Source of the DNA: Straminergon stramineum
Taxonomy: Eukaryota > Streptophyta > Bryopsida > Hypnales > Calliergonaceae
NCBI GenBank assembly: GCA_963920665.1
Contig: OY987272.1
Coordinates: forward strand, 19,039,001-19,103,000
Length of the DNA stretch: 64,000 nucleotides
Direction: 5' to 3'
This document shows, piece by piece, positions 48,840 to 62,600 of this stretch. The notes under the pieces are model-generated. The model was not told where the DNA came from, ran no database searches, and was given only the letters and a program-made list of their open reading frames with translations. A program made the translations under genes and the position numbers. Within the stretch, counting starts at the first letter, position 1; each line of letters begins with the position of its first letter.

Positions 48840-50800
48840 TATGGGACACCTACCTAGATTGCCTTCCAAGCAATGGACTCCTAAATACTTTTTTTATCAA
48901 TGTTTTAACATTAAACTACTCTAAGTGAAATGAGGGCAACACCCTTACACCATCCTAATATGCACCCTAAAATCCTCCAATGACCCTAGTACCTAATTTG
49001 GAAGGTTAAGGCAACCTACTAGGTCTAATTTTGCCTAAAATTAGCACTTGGAGTTCCAAATGGGTCAAATGGGTGTCCTGAAATTAAATTCCAACACACC
49101 ACAACCACCCCAATTCCTAACTAACTTCCTAAATTGATGCCAAATACTTCCCTAATTTCATAGATCCCATCCCTAACATATTCACACATTCCTTTTAGGC
49201 CACTTAGTTTTTTTCTTCAATTTCTTAATCCATATCCTAACCCTAATTTTACCCCCAATTTGGGCAGCGCTTCCGCGCTTCTGCGCTTGCCCTAAAACCC
49301 TAAAAATTTGCATAGACCCTCTACACCCTCACACCCCACAAGAACATTGCATGCAAGTCATAGAACTATTGCTTCACGATGGATAAGAAAATATCATATT
49401 GTAATTAACATTACATTTGGATTCAACTAAATCACAAGAAAAAAAGATGAAATACCCAAAATCAACTGCCGCTAGATGGGCAACAGACCTTGTCCCACTA
49501 ACATGATCTCCCCGGCTTCGTCCTTGCTCGGAATTGGTCGAGATTGGTCTTGTTGGGAAGCTGACTTTCCCCTCTCCATCCTCCCCAAAATTCACGTTGA
49601 TCCACTTCGCCGAACTCCCACAGTCTCTCGCCAAAGTCGTTGATCTTCCGTGGCGGTAGCGGCTTGACCTCCTCGCACTAAATCGGCCGCTCCGTCCTCG
49701 TCCTTGCTTGGAATTGGTCGAGACTGGTTATGTTGGAAAGCTGACTTTCTCGTCTCCATCCTCCCAAAAATTCAGCTCATTTTGCTTTTCCAATCTCCCG
49801 CAATCAATCACCAAAGTTGGCAGTCCCCTCCCAAATCCACAAAAACCTAATTCTCTCCACTCCAATTCCCATCTGACTTCACTCCCATCATTCCTTCACC
49901 ATTTTTTCTCAAAAAATGGTGACCTACTCGACAAATTGTCCTACTTTGCTTCCCTCATCTTAGTCTCTAGATTCTCATGCTTTCAAAACGCCCTTCATCA
50001 CCAAGAATGCTCTCCAACACACATGCACACAAAGTTGGGGAAATTGAGAGAGTGTTGAGAGCGAGAGCTCCAAACCCTAATTTTGCCTACATCTAACTTT
50101 CTAACGGATTACTTTTCTAAACTACTTTCATCCTACACTAATTCACTGTTAATCCACTAATTTGGTGCAAAATGCGCCAAATTAGTGCAAATCGCACTAG
50201 GTTACTGTAAATCCGCTAATTTAGTGTAAATTTCTCTATTTTAGTGTTCCACCCCCTAAATTACTGTAAAACCCTCTAACTTTCTGTAAAATCCTATTTT
50301 AGTGTTTCTAGTCCTCTTTTAGTGTTTCTAGTCCTATTTTAGTGTTTTATCCACTACACTAGTGTTATAGTCATAGTTTTAGTTTAACTAACCTCTTTTG
50401 TGTTTTTTCTTATTTCTTATTTTTGTGGTTTTTAATTTACTTTTAGTTTCATTTCCTACTTCTAGTCTTTTGTTTTCATTTTCATTTTTCATTTTTTGTT
50501 TTCATTTTCTCATCATTTTACCGTTAGCCTAATTCGGTTACTCTACCAAATCTTGCTTAACCTCTTTTTAGTTTTAACTCCCCATTTTTTCCCTAGAATT
50601 TCCCCTAATTTCCTCCTAATTGCATTTTCTAGCATCTTGCCCTAACCTCATGAAGTTTCCATTGCTATTTAGCGGAAAACTCCTTAATTGATGGTTATGG
50701 CTTAATCCAGAGTACTAACACTTTTGGATTTGTAAATTCATGCCTAATGTTTATATTTTTGGGTTTTTAAATAGTGAACCAATATGGTGGTTCACAGTCA
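48840..50800 (+). repeat. Long direct repeat, right copy (LTR-like)
   Basis: Partner of 44197-45590, ending in gtgaaccaatatggtggttcaca. A T-rich insert at about 50220-50700 makes it longer. Non-coding. Confidence 0.55.
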
Positions 50801-52606
50801 TCTACAGTGTTTTCAGCGTGAATCATATTTTGAGATTTTAGAAATCATTGTAGTGATATTTTGCAATCATAAACCCCCATTTTGTTGAAGTGTTGTTGAA
50901 GTCCACGAAACAACATTATCCACATTGTCGACATAGATGGCGATGTTGCCGAGTATGTAGAAGGATTGGCAAGATCATGCTTAAGTTGAAGTTTTTGAGG
51001 CTTGTGTCGAACAACCTCCACATGCGAGTGCTCTCAAGGAGCCAAAAGTTGTAAGATTTCTATACTTTCATATCTTCATGGTTATTCCCGCACAATATTT
51101 TTAAACCTTCTTCTTCAATGGGACTTCTATCTTCAATACCATTGGAGACCATTAAATTCAAGATTTCTCAACATATTCATTCTCTTCTCTTGTCACAGAG
51201 ACATTGAAAAAAGACTTGTCATGGTAGGGTATAAAAATGTTATACTGACACTTAGGAGAGGAGATTGCAACATGTCTCTAAGGTAAACCAACATTGTTCG
51301 TACTTATTCTACATGTATCAATTCACTACATAATTTCTTTGCAATGCAATTGGAATAAGCCATGATAATTCTAAAGATCGAGGGCAATGTGAGCTCAGAT
51401 CCTTCATCTTATCAATATAGAAACTTCAATTTTTGGAGTTATTTCAACCCACATTGTGATTGGACACCTTTGGTTCCTCTCGACAATAATTATATAGAAT
51501 AGTTGTAGCCTACGCTAAAAGATTGGTTGACCTTACTATGGATAGTTTTTGCTTGTACTGACCTTGAGAAGACGTACAATACAATCTATGAGATGAAATC
51601 TAGAATCGACTAACCCAATATTGCATCAGTTAATTGGATATGATGAAACTATAGGCTTGAAGAATTGCCAAAGCTACTAAGTATCATTTGGCATTCACGT
51701 TGTTATCTTTTGGACCTTGTAATTGTGTTGGCACTAGCATTGCAATGTAGGGGGCAAAAGTGATTTTAACTAAATGTTGTTGTAGTAGTTCTGCTCACTC
51801 TTGTCCCCCAACTATCGCCACATTCTCAAACATGATGTGTAGCACCCTCAAACCTCAATATGGAATGCCTTTTGTGGTAGAAAAAAACTTGTACTTGAGA
51901 GTTGATCATCAAATATCACATGACATATTCCCTACACTAGAAGAAATCAACATTCACATGAACAAAATTCAGGTGACGCAAAATTTCATTTTTTGCTAGA
52001 AAACGCAATTTTTGCGTTGGCTGAAACAAGATGCCAAACCTTTGGGAATTGAATTTGATGTAGGGGATCATTGGCCCTCAATTCTTTGAAGATGTGCTGT
52101 GGGTTTTGATTTCAAAAATTGTTGAAAGCATTTCAAACTTTTAGTGAGTTTTTAATGCCAAGTGACATTTTTTTGTTATGTTTTTGAAAAATGTTCAATG
52201 TTCATTCTTTTTCCCACCAAACGTCCCAAATAATATGTCCTGCTTTAGCTCCCTCGTGCCACCACTATTATTTGCCCATTTTACACAATGATCGGAAAAA
52301 ACTAGCAATTAGTTCAAAGTTACCTAGTGGATTTTGGAAAAAAAACAATTGTCTTTTGAAATTAAAGGATGCTAAACCGGGAAGAAATTTCTAGAACCGG
52401 AAATCAACCGGTGCCACCCAAAATTTGGAAGATATTTGACTACTTCTTTAGAATATTTTGGGGATTTCAGTTGCCTTGCCAAAAAAATTATTGGCTAATA
52501 CCCGGCTAATGAAGGTCTGTTACCACTGGATATCAACCTCCGCTTTCAAGTTGCAAGGGAGTACAAAGTGGATGGACCAAACTTTTGGAGATATATGGGC
52601 TCCAAT
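50801..52606. other. No gene seen
   Basis: AT-rich intergenic sequence up to the CACTA terminus. No coherent frame or repeat recognised. Confidence 0.5.
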
Positions 52607-53337
52607 CACTACAAGAGATGGGGGTGTATTAAGCTTGTTTTTTAGTAAGAAAAAGCATAATTTTAGGTCTTGTGACTTTAAGTAGAAATTCCTCAATATC
52701 TTGTGTCTAGGACTTGCATTATTATTTTCTGCTAAATGGTTGTAGCCTGTCCTTTGAGGAGAAAATAGCGTGATCTTCAGTAATTCTTAATGGTCAATGT
52801 TCATTTCAAACCGCATTGATTGTCATGACAGTAACTAGGGCCTGTAGTAAATACTTTTCCGATCATCCTTCATTTGACACATGGCTGATTTTGAATTGAA
52901 GGATCAATTCAGACCTTTGATGTTTCTGGCCAATTGTTGGAGGTCAAATTTTCAAGGTCTTTAATTGTAGAGGCCACGTGTGCTTCATTGAATGACTCAC
53001 AGAAGATCAAACATGAAAGGTATAGACTCTTCTACTAATAATGTAGTTTTATTCCAATTCATTATTTATGGTACATGATGCACAGAAGGTCTGCTAACAT
53101 GAACAACAACGGAAACTGCAAGTCAAGTACGGATACGTAATTTACAGAAACTAACTTACGTAGGAGCAACAACAGTTGCATGCTAGCTACAACACTTTTC
53201 AATCACATATATAGTCAGTTACTATACTATACATTGTCTTCCTTCACATGGAATTTAAGAAATGAACATCATTTCTTCCACAATCCAAATAGGTCCTCCA
53301 CATAAATGTGTTGGGCTCTTTGTTTCTTTTGCTTCGA
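52607..53337. repeat. CACTA left terminal and subterminal region
   Basis: Starts with CACTACAAGAG. The subterminal 700 bp contain short inverted pieces such as gaaggatca with tgatccttc around 52860-52910. I did not resolve a regular subterminal repeat by eye. Confidence 0.6.
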
Positions 53338-56300
53338 TTACTCTTCTAGCAAGTCCTGGAGAAGGCTATTTGGCCAAACTATTGTTCGTCCATTCGCCTC
53401 CTTCAAGCTTCGTTGTTTGACGTCAGTCCAACCTGCTGGAAACGGACAAGGTTCCCCTGATCCACTATATGTGTGTGCAGTTAATTTGATGCTGCTCCAA
53501 CCGTTCGGAATAACTTTCTTACCAAATTTTGAACCTGCCAAACCCATGAGAATGCCTTTCCCGACCTCTTTTTCTTTTTCACCAATGACGGAAAACAGAC
53601 GTACGACGTCACCACAGTCCATCTGCAACTCAAATATTACGAGATATTAGTATCACTTCACATTGTACAAGTTCATCTACTGAATTAGCTCGAAAGTACA
53701 GAACATCTTTCATGTGGAACAACTATAGTGCTATCACTAGTCACTAACTGTGTCTCCAAATTCCACTAAACATAATTCATTCACTTCAAGTCTCGTCATG
53801 GGACAGTCAATTAAATTTGCTGGACCTTCACTGACAAAAAAGCGGTTGTTTAGAATTGTGAAGTAGAAGCCGTTCACATGATTTGTCGTCAACTTTTTTA
53901 ATTAATTCTTATTGCGATACTGCATCTCACCTACAGCTAACTCGACTGCCTACGAAGTTCCACCACGCTTCATTATGGTTGACTATGAACATGATGAGCG
54001 ATGCTTTCTATGATAACATATTCATCTGTGTCTAACAATATCAATGTCATCACTGCGAGAACTGAATAATGCACATGTAAGCCAATTTCGCAAGTCCGAA
54101 TTCAAGTAGTTACAATCCATACATAGAAAATGAATGAAACTGAAACTACTAATCTTGTCTCACCTCTGTCTTTTGAATTTCCTCTACACAGTCATTCTCT
54201 TGAATTTGTCGTAATGCGTCTTGCACTTTTCCAGACCTTCTCTCATTACCTACGGAGACGCTTTCGAACATCTGCGGTGGTAATTTCATTGAAGCCTGAA
54301 CTAAGCACTTCGCATATTCATTCTTGGGCTCTTCATTTTCCTTCATGTTATCCAAACCTGAGGAAAAGCAACAAAAAATATGAACTGCAGTTTCGTTCCG
54401 CCTTCCGTTCTCTCATTTCTTGAATATAAAATGTTGAAAACGGATAACATGCGGGGCTTAACAATGACAAAATAAGCGGTCAACAAAAATGTGATTAATT
54501 CATTGTGGAGTATGACGTGATAGTCCTCTAATACATCGTCCTCTATAACTTATAATCTCCAATTCTAAGGAACAACTCACTTCTTAACAGTGATTAATTC
54601 GACCCCCCTTGCTACTTTCCACGGCTATTACAGCACTGGTCAAGTTGCAGAATTCATGAAATTACTCACCTTCTCTCTTGTCCTTCATGGTCATTGACGT
54701 CACTAATGAAGATGATGACAATGCGAACATAGAACTGCAAGACCCGACTCACTTCCTCTACACTCATAGCTAATTCATTGTATACTGAACTTCTGAGAAC
54801 TGGAATTCTCCTAGTGCCTTCAATTTCTCTCCTCAGGAAGATGTTCATTCATTTTATATTATTATCAACGTTTCATTTTTATGAATCACAGATAACTCAT
54901 ATTCAACAACAGAAGACATGCTCATCACCACTGCCTTGCATCCAAAGACAAGCACGAGATTAGTGACACATTACATTGACCGAGAGAACTAACCTTTGTC
55001 AACGATAGGAATGTTAGCTTCCTCAGGACGGGGATTCCAATCATCAGAGTCATTGTACTCTTCATGAAGGAAATGAACCTGTGAAATTAGAACGTCACTG
55101 TAAGCAACTTTTACATGAGAATTTCCTTTACAGCTCACCATGGACTAAGCTAAATACCATTGCAGAAACTTTTCTTTTTCAAAAAAAGAACTTAGCACCA
55201 AAGAGAAAATACAAGTCCTACTCAGTTTCAAACCTTATTTACAAGAATAAACTGACTCACTGAACCGCTTCATCTAACTAGAAACTATGAAAACAACTTT
55301 CAGTTCTTCCGTGTTAGATGCTGGTGGCCAAACTTTCCCGAAGCATGTTGACTGCTCTTACCTTCCTCGACTTTTGCAATTCCACTAGTTGTTCCTGGAG
55401 ACTACGGATTCTGGCATCGACTTCTCCAATTTCCAGTGAAATGATCGGGGCTTCTCTTCGCATGCCTCCACTCCTCTCCTGGATGTTCTCTTTGCTCTTC
55501 TGACAGAACATGACATCGAGCATTGCACTTTGTGAAAGTTACATGTGAAAATGCAGATGTATATCTATAACACTAAAAGCAGGGCATGTACTTCAACATC
55601 TTAGAAAGTAACTATGTAGATTGGCTTCCATAGGTAGATTACTACTAGTTTCCCAGGAAGTCCTACATTGTTTATAACATTCAAGCTAACAATGCACATC
55701 TTCATGAAACTAAAAATTTGATTGCACATTTCATCATACTGTATAAGACCCCATAGCTGTAGTCATTCATACATAAACCAAATCATTACATTTCCACCGT
55801 TTCTATTATTCTTTGTAATTATGTCCTTCTATTTTATAACAGCAATCACTACATTTTCTCTGAAGAACTATCGTCTACGACAGAAACGTACCTGGGACTG
55901 CAAAGGGGATGTCCTTCCCTCCGCCTCTTCGGCTGCTTCTTTTTCTTTCCCTTTGCATGTAGTCTGCTTGGAGCCGGAGGATGTGCACAGCTTCGTTGAC
56001 TTCCGAGTAAGATCTGCTATTTTAGACCAGTAAGTGTCATTAACATCGTTTGGTTTCTTACCATCTTTATCTTTCAGGCACTTGTACTTTAATTGCATTT
56101 TTCTATTTCTCATGAACTTGGTGGCAGACTTCTCAAACATCTCTCGAGCCCGGTGCGCATACCCCTCGAATTCCCACTCCTTCTCCAGAGCATGCCATAT
56201 GTTGTCGACAACTTGTTTAGGATGATGGTTTATGTTATCCATGGTTGGGTCCAACCTCCCACATTGGCCGCGGACAGCAGCACGCCACTGGTGCTTCTGA

Positions 56301-56920
56301 ATTCCCCTGGCTTTGCCCATGCCATCGATGTGAATCACAAATGGGAGTTTGTTGATGGCCTTCCGATTACTTGTCAACTCCTTGGACCTCTTCGCTCGGT
56401 ACCTATTTAGTCTCCGTAGCCGTAGTGATTTCTGTTGCTGACTCTCATTTTCGACAAGTGGGAAATCTTTTTGAGAGTCGGAGTCCTCTCCGGCTGATGT
56501 CCTCATCATTTTCAATTTCCTCTTACGTCTAGCTTCAACTTTGTTGAATGTTGCTTCACTCCACGTATTCACCGGACTTAGACCGCCAGTGCTGAGAACT
56601 GGATTCCCCATTTGACTGCCCTGGGGAACAGACGTAACACCTGGGGGTGGGCCAAGCAATGCCCCCGTGGACTGCATCAACATGCGCATAACTAGTTCTT
56701 GAAACTGTGCACCTATAAATGAAGGGACTTGCATGTTCGTGGAGTCGAAGCTCAATGCAGTAGAAGAGGTGGGATTACTAGGGTTTGTACGTTGAATTCC
56801 AAAATCATTTCTAGTGATGGAGTTTTTTCCATCCATGTCCATATCTACATGCACTCCGTAGAAACTATCTGACGAAGATTCCGAGTAGAATTCGTCTCCA
56901 ACACTTTTGTCTTTCTCCAT
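53338..56920 (-). CDS. CACTA accessory protein, TNPA-like (plant Ptta/En/Spm family), about six exons
   Basis: Exons inferred from splice sites are 56920-55892, 55499-55362, 55078-54994, 54826 to about 54700, 54357-54164 and 53622-53338. The fourth donor is unresolved. Exon 1 (343 codons) has an N-terminal acidic and low-complexity part, a basic stretch and the family core: PFVIHIDGMGKARG, WRAAVRGQCGRLDPT, and YWSKIADLTRKS. Exon 2 is coiled coil (LQEQLVELQKSRK). The last exon has the usual C-terminal module (RLFSVIGEKEKEVGKG, IPNGWSSIKL, IVWPNSLLQDLLEE). By analogy with TnpA it would bind the subterminal DNA and aid transposition in the nucleus. No stop breaks the long exons, so it may be functional. 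Confidence 0.75.
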
Positions 56921-58130
56921 TCCGTTATATCCTGAAAGTACCTTCTAGTACAAAATAGAAAAGGGTTATGTACTCCATCGAAGTAAAAAATCTGAAAAAT
57001 TGAGCTACTCTTAATGCATGCAACAAATATGTATTGGACAAGCGACGTGTACATCTGAGGACGTCGGATTCACCTATAGTACTTCGGTCCCAAGAACTCA
57101 TTGAATGCTTACAAAACATCCAATGAACAAAACGAAAGGACAGAAAATGAGAAGTTAGACATGGAGTACCACTTCCCCCACCTAACAGTCTCTTCCACCT
57201 CGATTTCATGTGCATGACCTTGTGTTGCAAACATTTTCACGTGCGAAGAACAACAAATGTCACAAGATTTTTTATGGTTCTAATTCTTAAATTAACTTCC
57301 ATTCTAAAATACTTGTGTTTTCTGCTGAAGATGGCTATAAAAATCCCACTCAAAAATAAGCGGACAAATAATGCGAAGTCTAAATTCGTAAAATGAGCAA
57401 TGCTTAAACTATAATTACAAAAAAAATTCATACAATACTTGTCCTAATTACAAAGGTTCGAAAATGACTTTCTCTTCGGGAATCAAGGCGTTCACAATTT
57501 TCATTATAGCTCAAATGTTTCGTTCTCGCTAGCTTAATTTGATTGCTGTCATGGACGAAAATTAAAGAGTGCAAATCTCATTCACTCCAACTTCAATTGA
57601 TAACCATTGATTTCATCAGCGACTTATATTCTCGAATCATGACTATGTACATTGTAGGTGCATGAAAACCAATTCATTCTTCATATATCATAGTCCAGTA
57701 TGTGATCCACTGAGTACGAACACGGATTGCAACACTTTCCACCAACTAATAGCGACATCTTTAGCCATTCCTTCACGAGGAAATTAACTCATCAAGGAAA
57801 CGTGATGTTGACTTCACTTCAAAAGAATGCATGTTCCACAGACGTTGCATTCACATTTGGTAAGTTTTTTCCGTACGTTCGATTCAAATTTCATTCCTGT
57901 TGTGCAAACTCTGCTCTTCAGTTCCACGTTTTTGGAACAATTTAGACTAAACAAAACGATATGTAGAATTATTTCTGAGTTCGTAAGTAATGTCATTTCC
58001 AAGAGAACTTAGTCAAGCGTCATCAGTGAAGTGCAAATACACCTCGAAGTCTGTAATTTTGACGAGTTTGAGAAGGAAATAAGTCACACAATTTTATACT
58101 CAGACATGTTAAAAGATTAGATGTACTCAC
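56921..58130. other. Intron or 5' region of the CACTA accessory gene
   Basis: AT-rich. An acceptor-like ttcag lies just before the ATG at 56920, so an upstream exon could splice here. No other frame is convincing. Confidence 0.4.
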
Positions 58131-58365
58131 TTGCTGAACCTCTTTTGAATCTTGCTGTTTGGCTTCCCCTTTCGAAGACTCTTTGCCTTGTTCTTTTGTA
58201 CTCTGCCGAATAAATTTTCCTCTGTTGGAGATGGAAGACACTTGCGTCTTCAGGTCTTGCAAAGCCGCTATCCTAGCGCTTCGACGACAGATGTGGTCTT
58301 CCTTCTTCGCAGTCCTTCTACCTTTGGAAAGGTGGACGCCATGCAGTTCTTCTTGTCCTTCATCG
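58131..58365 (-). CDS. Probable extra exon within the CACTA element, basic SAR-type peptide
   Basis: An open 235-bp stretch bounded by an acceptor (tgtgcag) and a strong donor (gtgagtac) on the minus strand. It encodes a basic, charged peptide with CRRSARIAALQ and KEQGKESSKGEAKQQ. It may be a 5' exon of the accessory gene at 53338-56920, though the phase does not join cleanly to that ATG, or part of a separate transcript. Confidence 0.4.
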
Positions 58366-59689
58366 CTGCACAGAAGTGAATAAAAAATTCTGTCATTAAG
58401 GAGCCGCAAACTGCATGTCCAGAAATAGCACTTCCCAATTACGAAAACTTACGTGTTGATCTCTTAATTTGATGACCAAAAAAAACATTATGTATAATCG
58501 CCACATATTTATCGTGACTTCATTTTCGTTTGGTTCACAACATTGCTGACCTCTACGAAATAATGAACCACCAATCAAAAGTTAGTAGTAGCTTCCGTTC
58601 TAACAGAGGACTTCCTAAATTATGTCAATGCATTCAAAGCGCACATGGACCTCCACTGAAAAAGTCTGCTACACGTCTTCCACTTCTATGAATAACTTAA
58701 TTTAGCAGCCAAATTTCCACAGAATCAGGAATTCCTATTCTTAGTGCAAGATTTTCGGAGGCGAAAGCGGCATTCAATCTTCTAGAGAACTGACATCATT
58801 GTACTTGTGATGGACTGCCTAGTCTATTTCATTAGAAAATGGAAACCGCATTTCATTTCAACTGCTCGTTCTTCTATACAAACAAAACTACGACCATACA
58901 CAAATATCCACACTGCATGTCCTATTCCTACCAGAAAAGGTTGAAGAGATACAAACATTGCCTACGTAAAAGAACCTCAGTCACTATGGCGGTATCATGC
59001 ACTAAATTCGTTACATTCTCTTTAGGATACAAAGAATTAGCAGAAGGAAAGAGAATTTCACCTCGTACGAAGCAAGCCCAGTTCACGGAGAACATTGTTG
59101 TTTCGCTCAATATTTTTCTTCCTGACCTCCTCAAAAGCATTACATGGCTCTTGGCATTCCATATTGTTGGCTGAGAGTGTTTTAAGTAGAAACTATTCTG
59201 ACAGCCTCATTCAATCATCTCCGCACAATGAATTCAAACTCTCCCTATATTGTTGACCAGAACGGCATGCTCTCTCCCTCTTTATACAAGCTATGCAACA
59301 CTTCATTCAGGACATTTGACGTACGACTGAAGTATGACGTGATTTCCTTGTTCTGTTTTCTTCGTAACACCTACAGCTGGACCCACAGTTCTTTTGAATA
59401 GTTATGCCACTGAATTTGACCAGGCAGTGGGCCCTCTGTGGGACTATAGTATTTTCTTTAATTAGTGGATAGAAGTCAATGCGCAATAAGTGTCCATAGG
59501 GTGATGATTCCAGTTGCAACTTCGTTTACAACAGACCAGATGCCATCGCAGGAGGAAATCGTCCATAATTTTGAGGTTCACTACTAGAATTGCAACTTCA
59601 TTGCTTATAGTTTCGCTCCACTAAAATCATAGTAACGTCTTCCTTATCAATTTCTTCATCAAAACTTGATAGGGCTTTCAAACTCAATA
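58366..59689. promoter_or_regulatory. Divergent intergenic region of the CACTA element
   Basis: About 1.3 kb between the minus-strand accessory gene side and the plus-strand transposase start. No open frame is convincing. It presumably holds both promoters; no box was assigned. Confidence 0.35.
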
Positions 59690-62600
59690 ATGGATCACCG
59701 TCCAGGAATGATAGATGACAGATTCTCACCTCTTGCGATGGCGCTCAATGCACTTGAGCGATCCCGTGCCAATGAAAGATTAGTCAGCAGCTATAAGTGT
59801 CCTTGCACTCTCTGCAAAGGTGGAGGTCGTCCAGTTCTACGTTCGACAATTGAAATGCATTTGCGTCGATACAGACGAGATCCTGCACTGATGCATAGCA
59901 TGTTGGTATGTTCACAGAACCTCCTCTTCCTAGACATTATACTTGATGTTTGGACAACTGTACTATGCACTTTTCAAAGTGCACAGCAAAGACAACGTCG
60001 GAAGCACTTACTACAAAGAAATCATTTGATTGGAGTCCCACGCGTATCTTCTCCATTAACTGTATTAGGGTTATGAAGAATTTTTTTTCGTGAAGTAAGG
60101 CTCTGCCCACATATACTGAAGCTACTGAGTTTTTCTGTGTGCACTACTACTTTCTCAATCTCTGTCTTTAGAATGTACAAAAGTATGATCTTGTATGTAG
60201 TAGACAGAGAGACGGCTGTGTAGCTTCCTTTGTTTGATGCATATTCATTTGCACATTCTATCTTCCCATCTTCATTAAAGAACTTGTTGGGAGGCTTACA
60301 ACTTAATGGAATAATACGTAATATTGAAATCAGTAGTCACATACGAACTGAATCCTTCGTTATGGTTAAATAAATAACAACTTGAAGTCTTACTTCTCAT
60401 TTTCCAATTCCAATATCACATGACATTTTCCATTGTCCCTGATTTAATTTGCACAGGCCGATGACTCAGACATTCACGATTTCAACTTCGAAGACATGGG
60501 AGATGGAGGTCCTCATGAAGAAAGCAATGAAAATCGTGAACCAGGAATTACACTAGACCAAGGAGTCGACTTCCAAAGGATGACTGTTGAGTGGTTTCAA
60601 GAAGTCGATAAGAGGAGAGAGACGATGTGTTCCGATGTTGAAATTGATGATGAGGACAACGTCGACAGAGATGATAGTGGATTTGACCATGATGACCCCA
60701 GCATGGAGGAATGGCTGCGACAAAGCCAAGTTCCTTTATACCTTGGGTCCAGAATTTCAACTCTGGCTTGTGTGCTAGTTCTCATGAATCTTGCGCACCT
60801 ACATAACGTTACTAACTCCTTCATGGACGAGCTGTTCTCGTTTCTCAGACTCGATATGTTGCCTGTGTCGAATGGATTACCTAGAAATAGACAAGAAGCA
60901 CGTCGCCTCATTGATCGTATGGGTCTATCGTTCAATACAATCCATTGCTGTCGAAATGGATGTGTACTCTTTTGGAAAGACAGAGAAACCTTGTTGGAAT
61001 GTCCCAAGTGTCATTCATCTCGATATGTAGAGGGAAGTAGTTCAATACCCGTAAAAGTACTCAGGCATTTTCCATTAATCCCCAGACTACTGAGAATGTT
61101 CCGTTGTCATGATATAGCTTCTTTAATGACATGGCATGAAACAAATGGGTCATCTGATGGAAAAATGCGATCTGTGCTTGACAGTCCTGCATGGAAAGAA
61201 GTAAAGAACATCGACTCTTCTTTCTTCAATGAAAGTAGAAATGTAAAGCTTGGATTAGCTCTGGATGGGATGAACCCTTTTGCTGACAAGTCAACCAAGC
61301 ACTCGACCTGGCCAGTTTTCCTTCTCAATTACAATTTGCCAGGATGGATGGTTACAAAACGTTTTTTTGTCATGTTGTCACTTTTGATACCTGGTAAAGA
61401 ATCAGTAACGTCGGCAAACATTGATATATACCTAGAACCTCTAGTGGATGAGTTGCTTATGCTCTGGGATGGGGTACCAGCCATGGACATGTCCAGAAGT
61501 CCAGAAGCACGTACATTCACATTGAGGGGAATGCTGCTATGGACGATTCATGATTACCCAGCGTATGGCTTAATTTCGGGGTGTGTCACGAAGGGATACC
61601 GAGGGTGCCCCATTTGTGGTCCTAATGTGGACTCCAGGTTCTCGAAGAGCTTGAGAAAAAATATTTTCCAAGGCCACCGTCGGTATTTGCCTCAAAATCA
61701 CCCCCTTCGATTTATGACTGAATCCTTCAATGGGAAAGAAGAACGTCGTTGCAAACCTGCAAGAGTGTCGGGCATTGAACACCGTAGAAGAGGTGAAGCA
61801 CGGGAAAGGTGGCTGAATGCAGGTGGAATTGCTGGCAATGAAAACGATCCGGTCAAACGACATGGAGTAAAGCGTCACTCACTTCTGTTTAAATTGCCTT
61901 ACTGGGATGTAAGTTGAGCTTTACTTTCACCATATATGTCTAGTTTTGCACTTATAACACAATTAACACATTAAGTATGGAAGTTGTGCACTTGAACTTG
62001 TTATTTCCTAGTTTAATTCCATGATTGCTGTCATCCTCTTTTTTTAATTGTCACATCATTTTTATGGGAGTTTTTTAAATTGTGCAGAAGCTGCTTATAA
62101 GGCATGTACTAGATGTTATGCACTGTGAGAAGAATATTGCAGAAAACCTTCTAAAGACATTACTGGGTATGAAGGATGGACTAGCAGTTCGTAATGATAT
62201 GAAAGAAGCAAATTGCAAAAGAGCTCTCCACATTCGAAAAGCTAAGCCACCAGTAACTGGATTTCATGTTCCCACAGCTCCGTATGTTCTATCAACACAA
62301 AATAAGAAAACGTTCATTCAAAGACTGAGGACTTTGAAAACTCCAACTGGATACATGTCAAATTTGAAGTCTAGAATAGAAGATGATGGCACAATTCACG
62401 GATTGAAAAGCCATGACTACCATGTGCTTCTTCAGCAAATCCTTCCAGTCTGCCTCCGTGGACTATTACCTGATCGCGTACTGAAAGCTGTTGCACAAGT
62501 GTGTCTGATTTTTAGGAAACTTTGTTCGAAAGTGGTGGACTCATCACAAATGAACGCATTGCAAGATGAAGTTGCAATTGCCATGTGTTCTCTAGAACGG

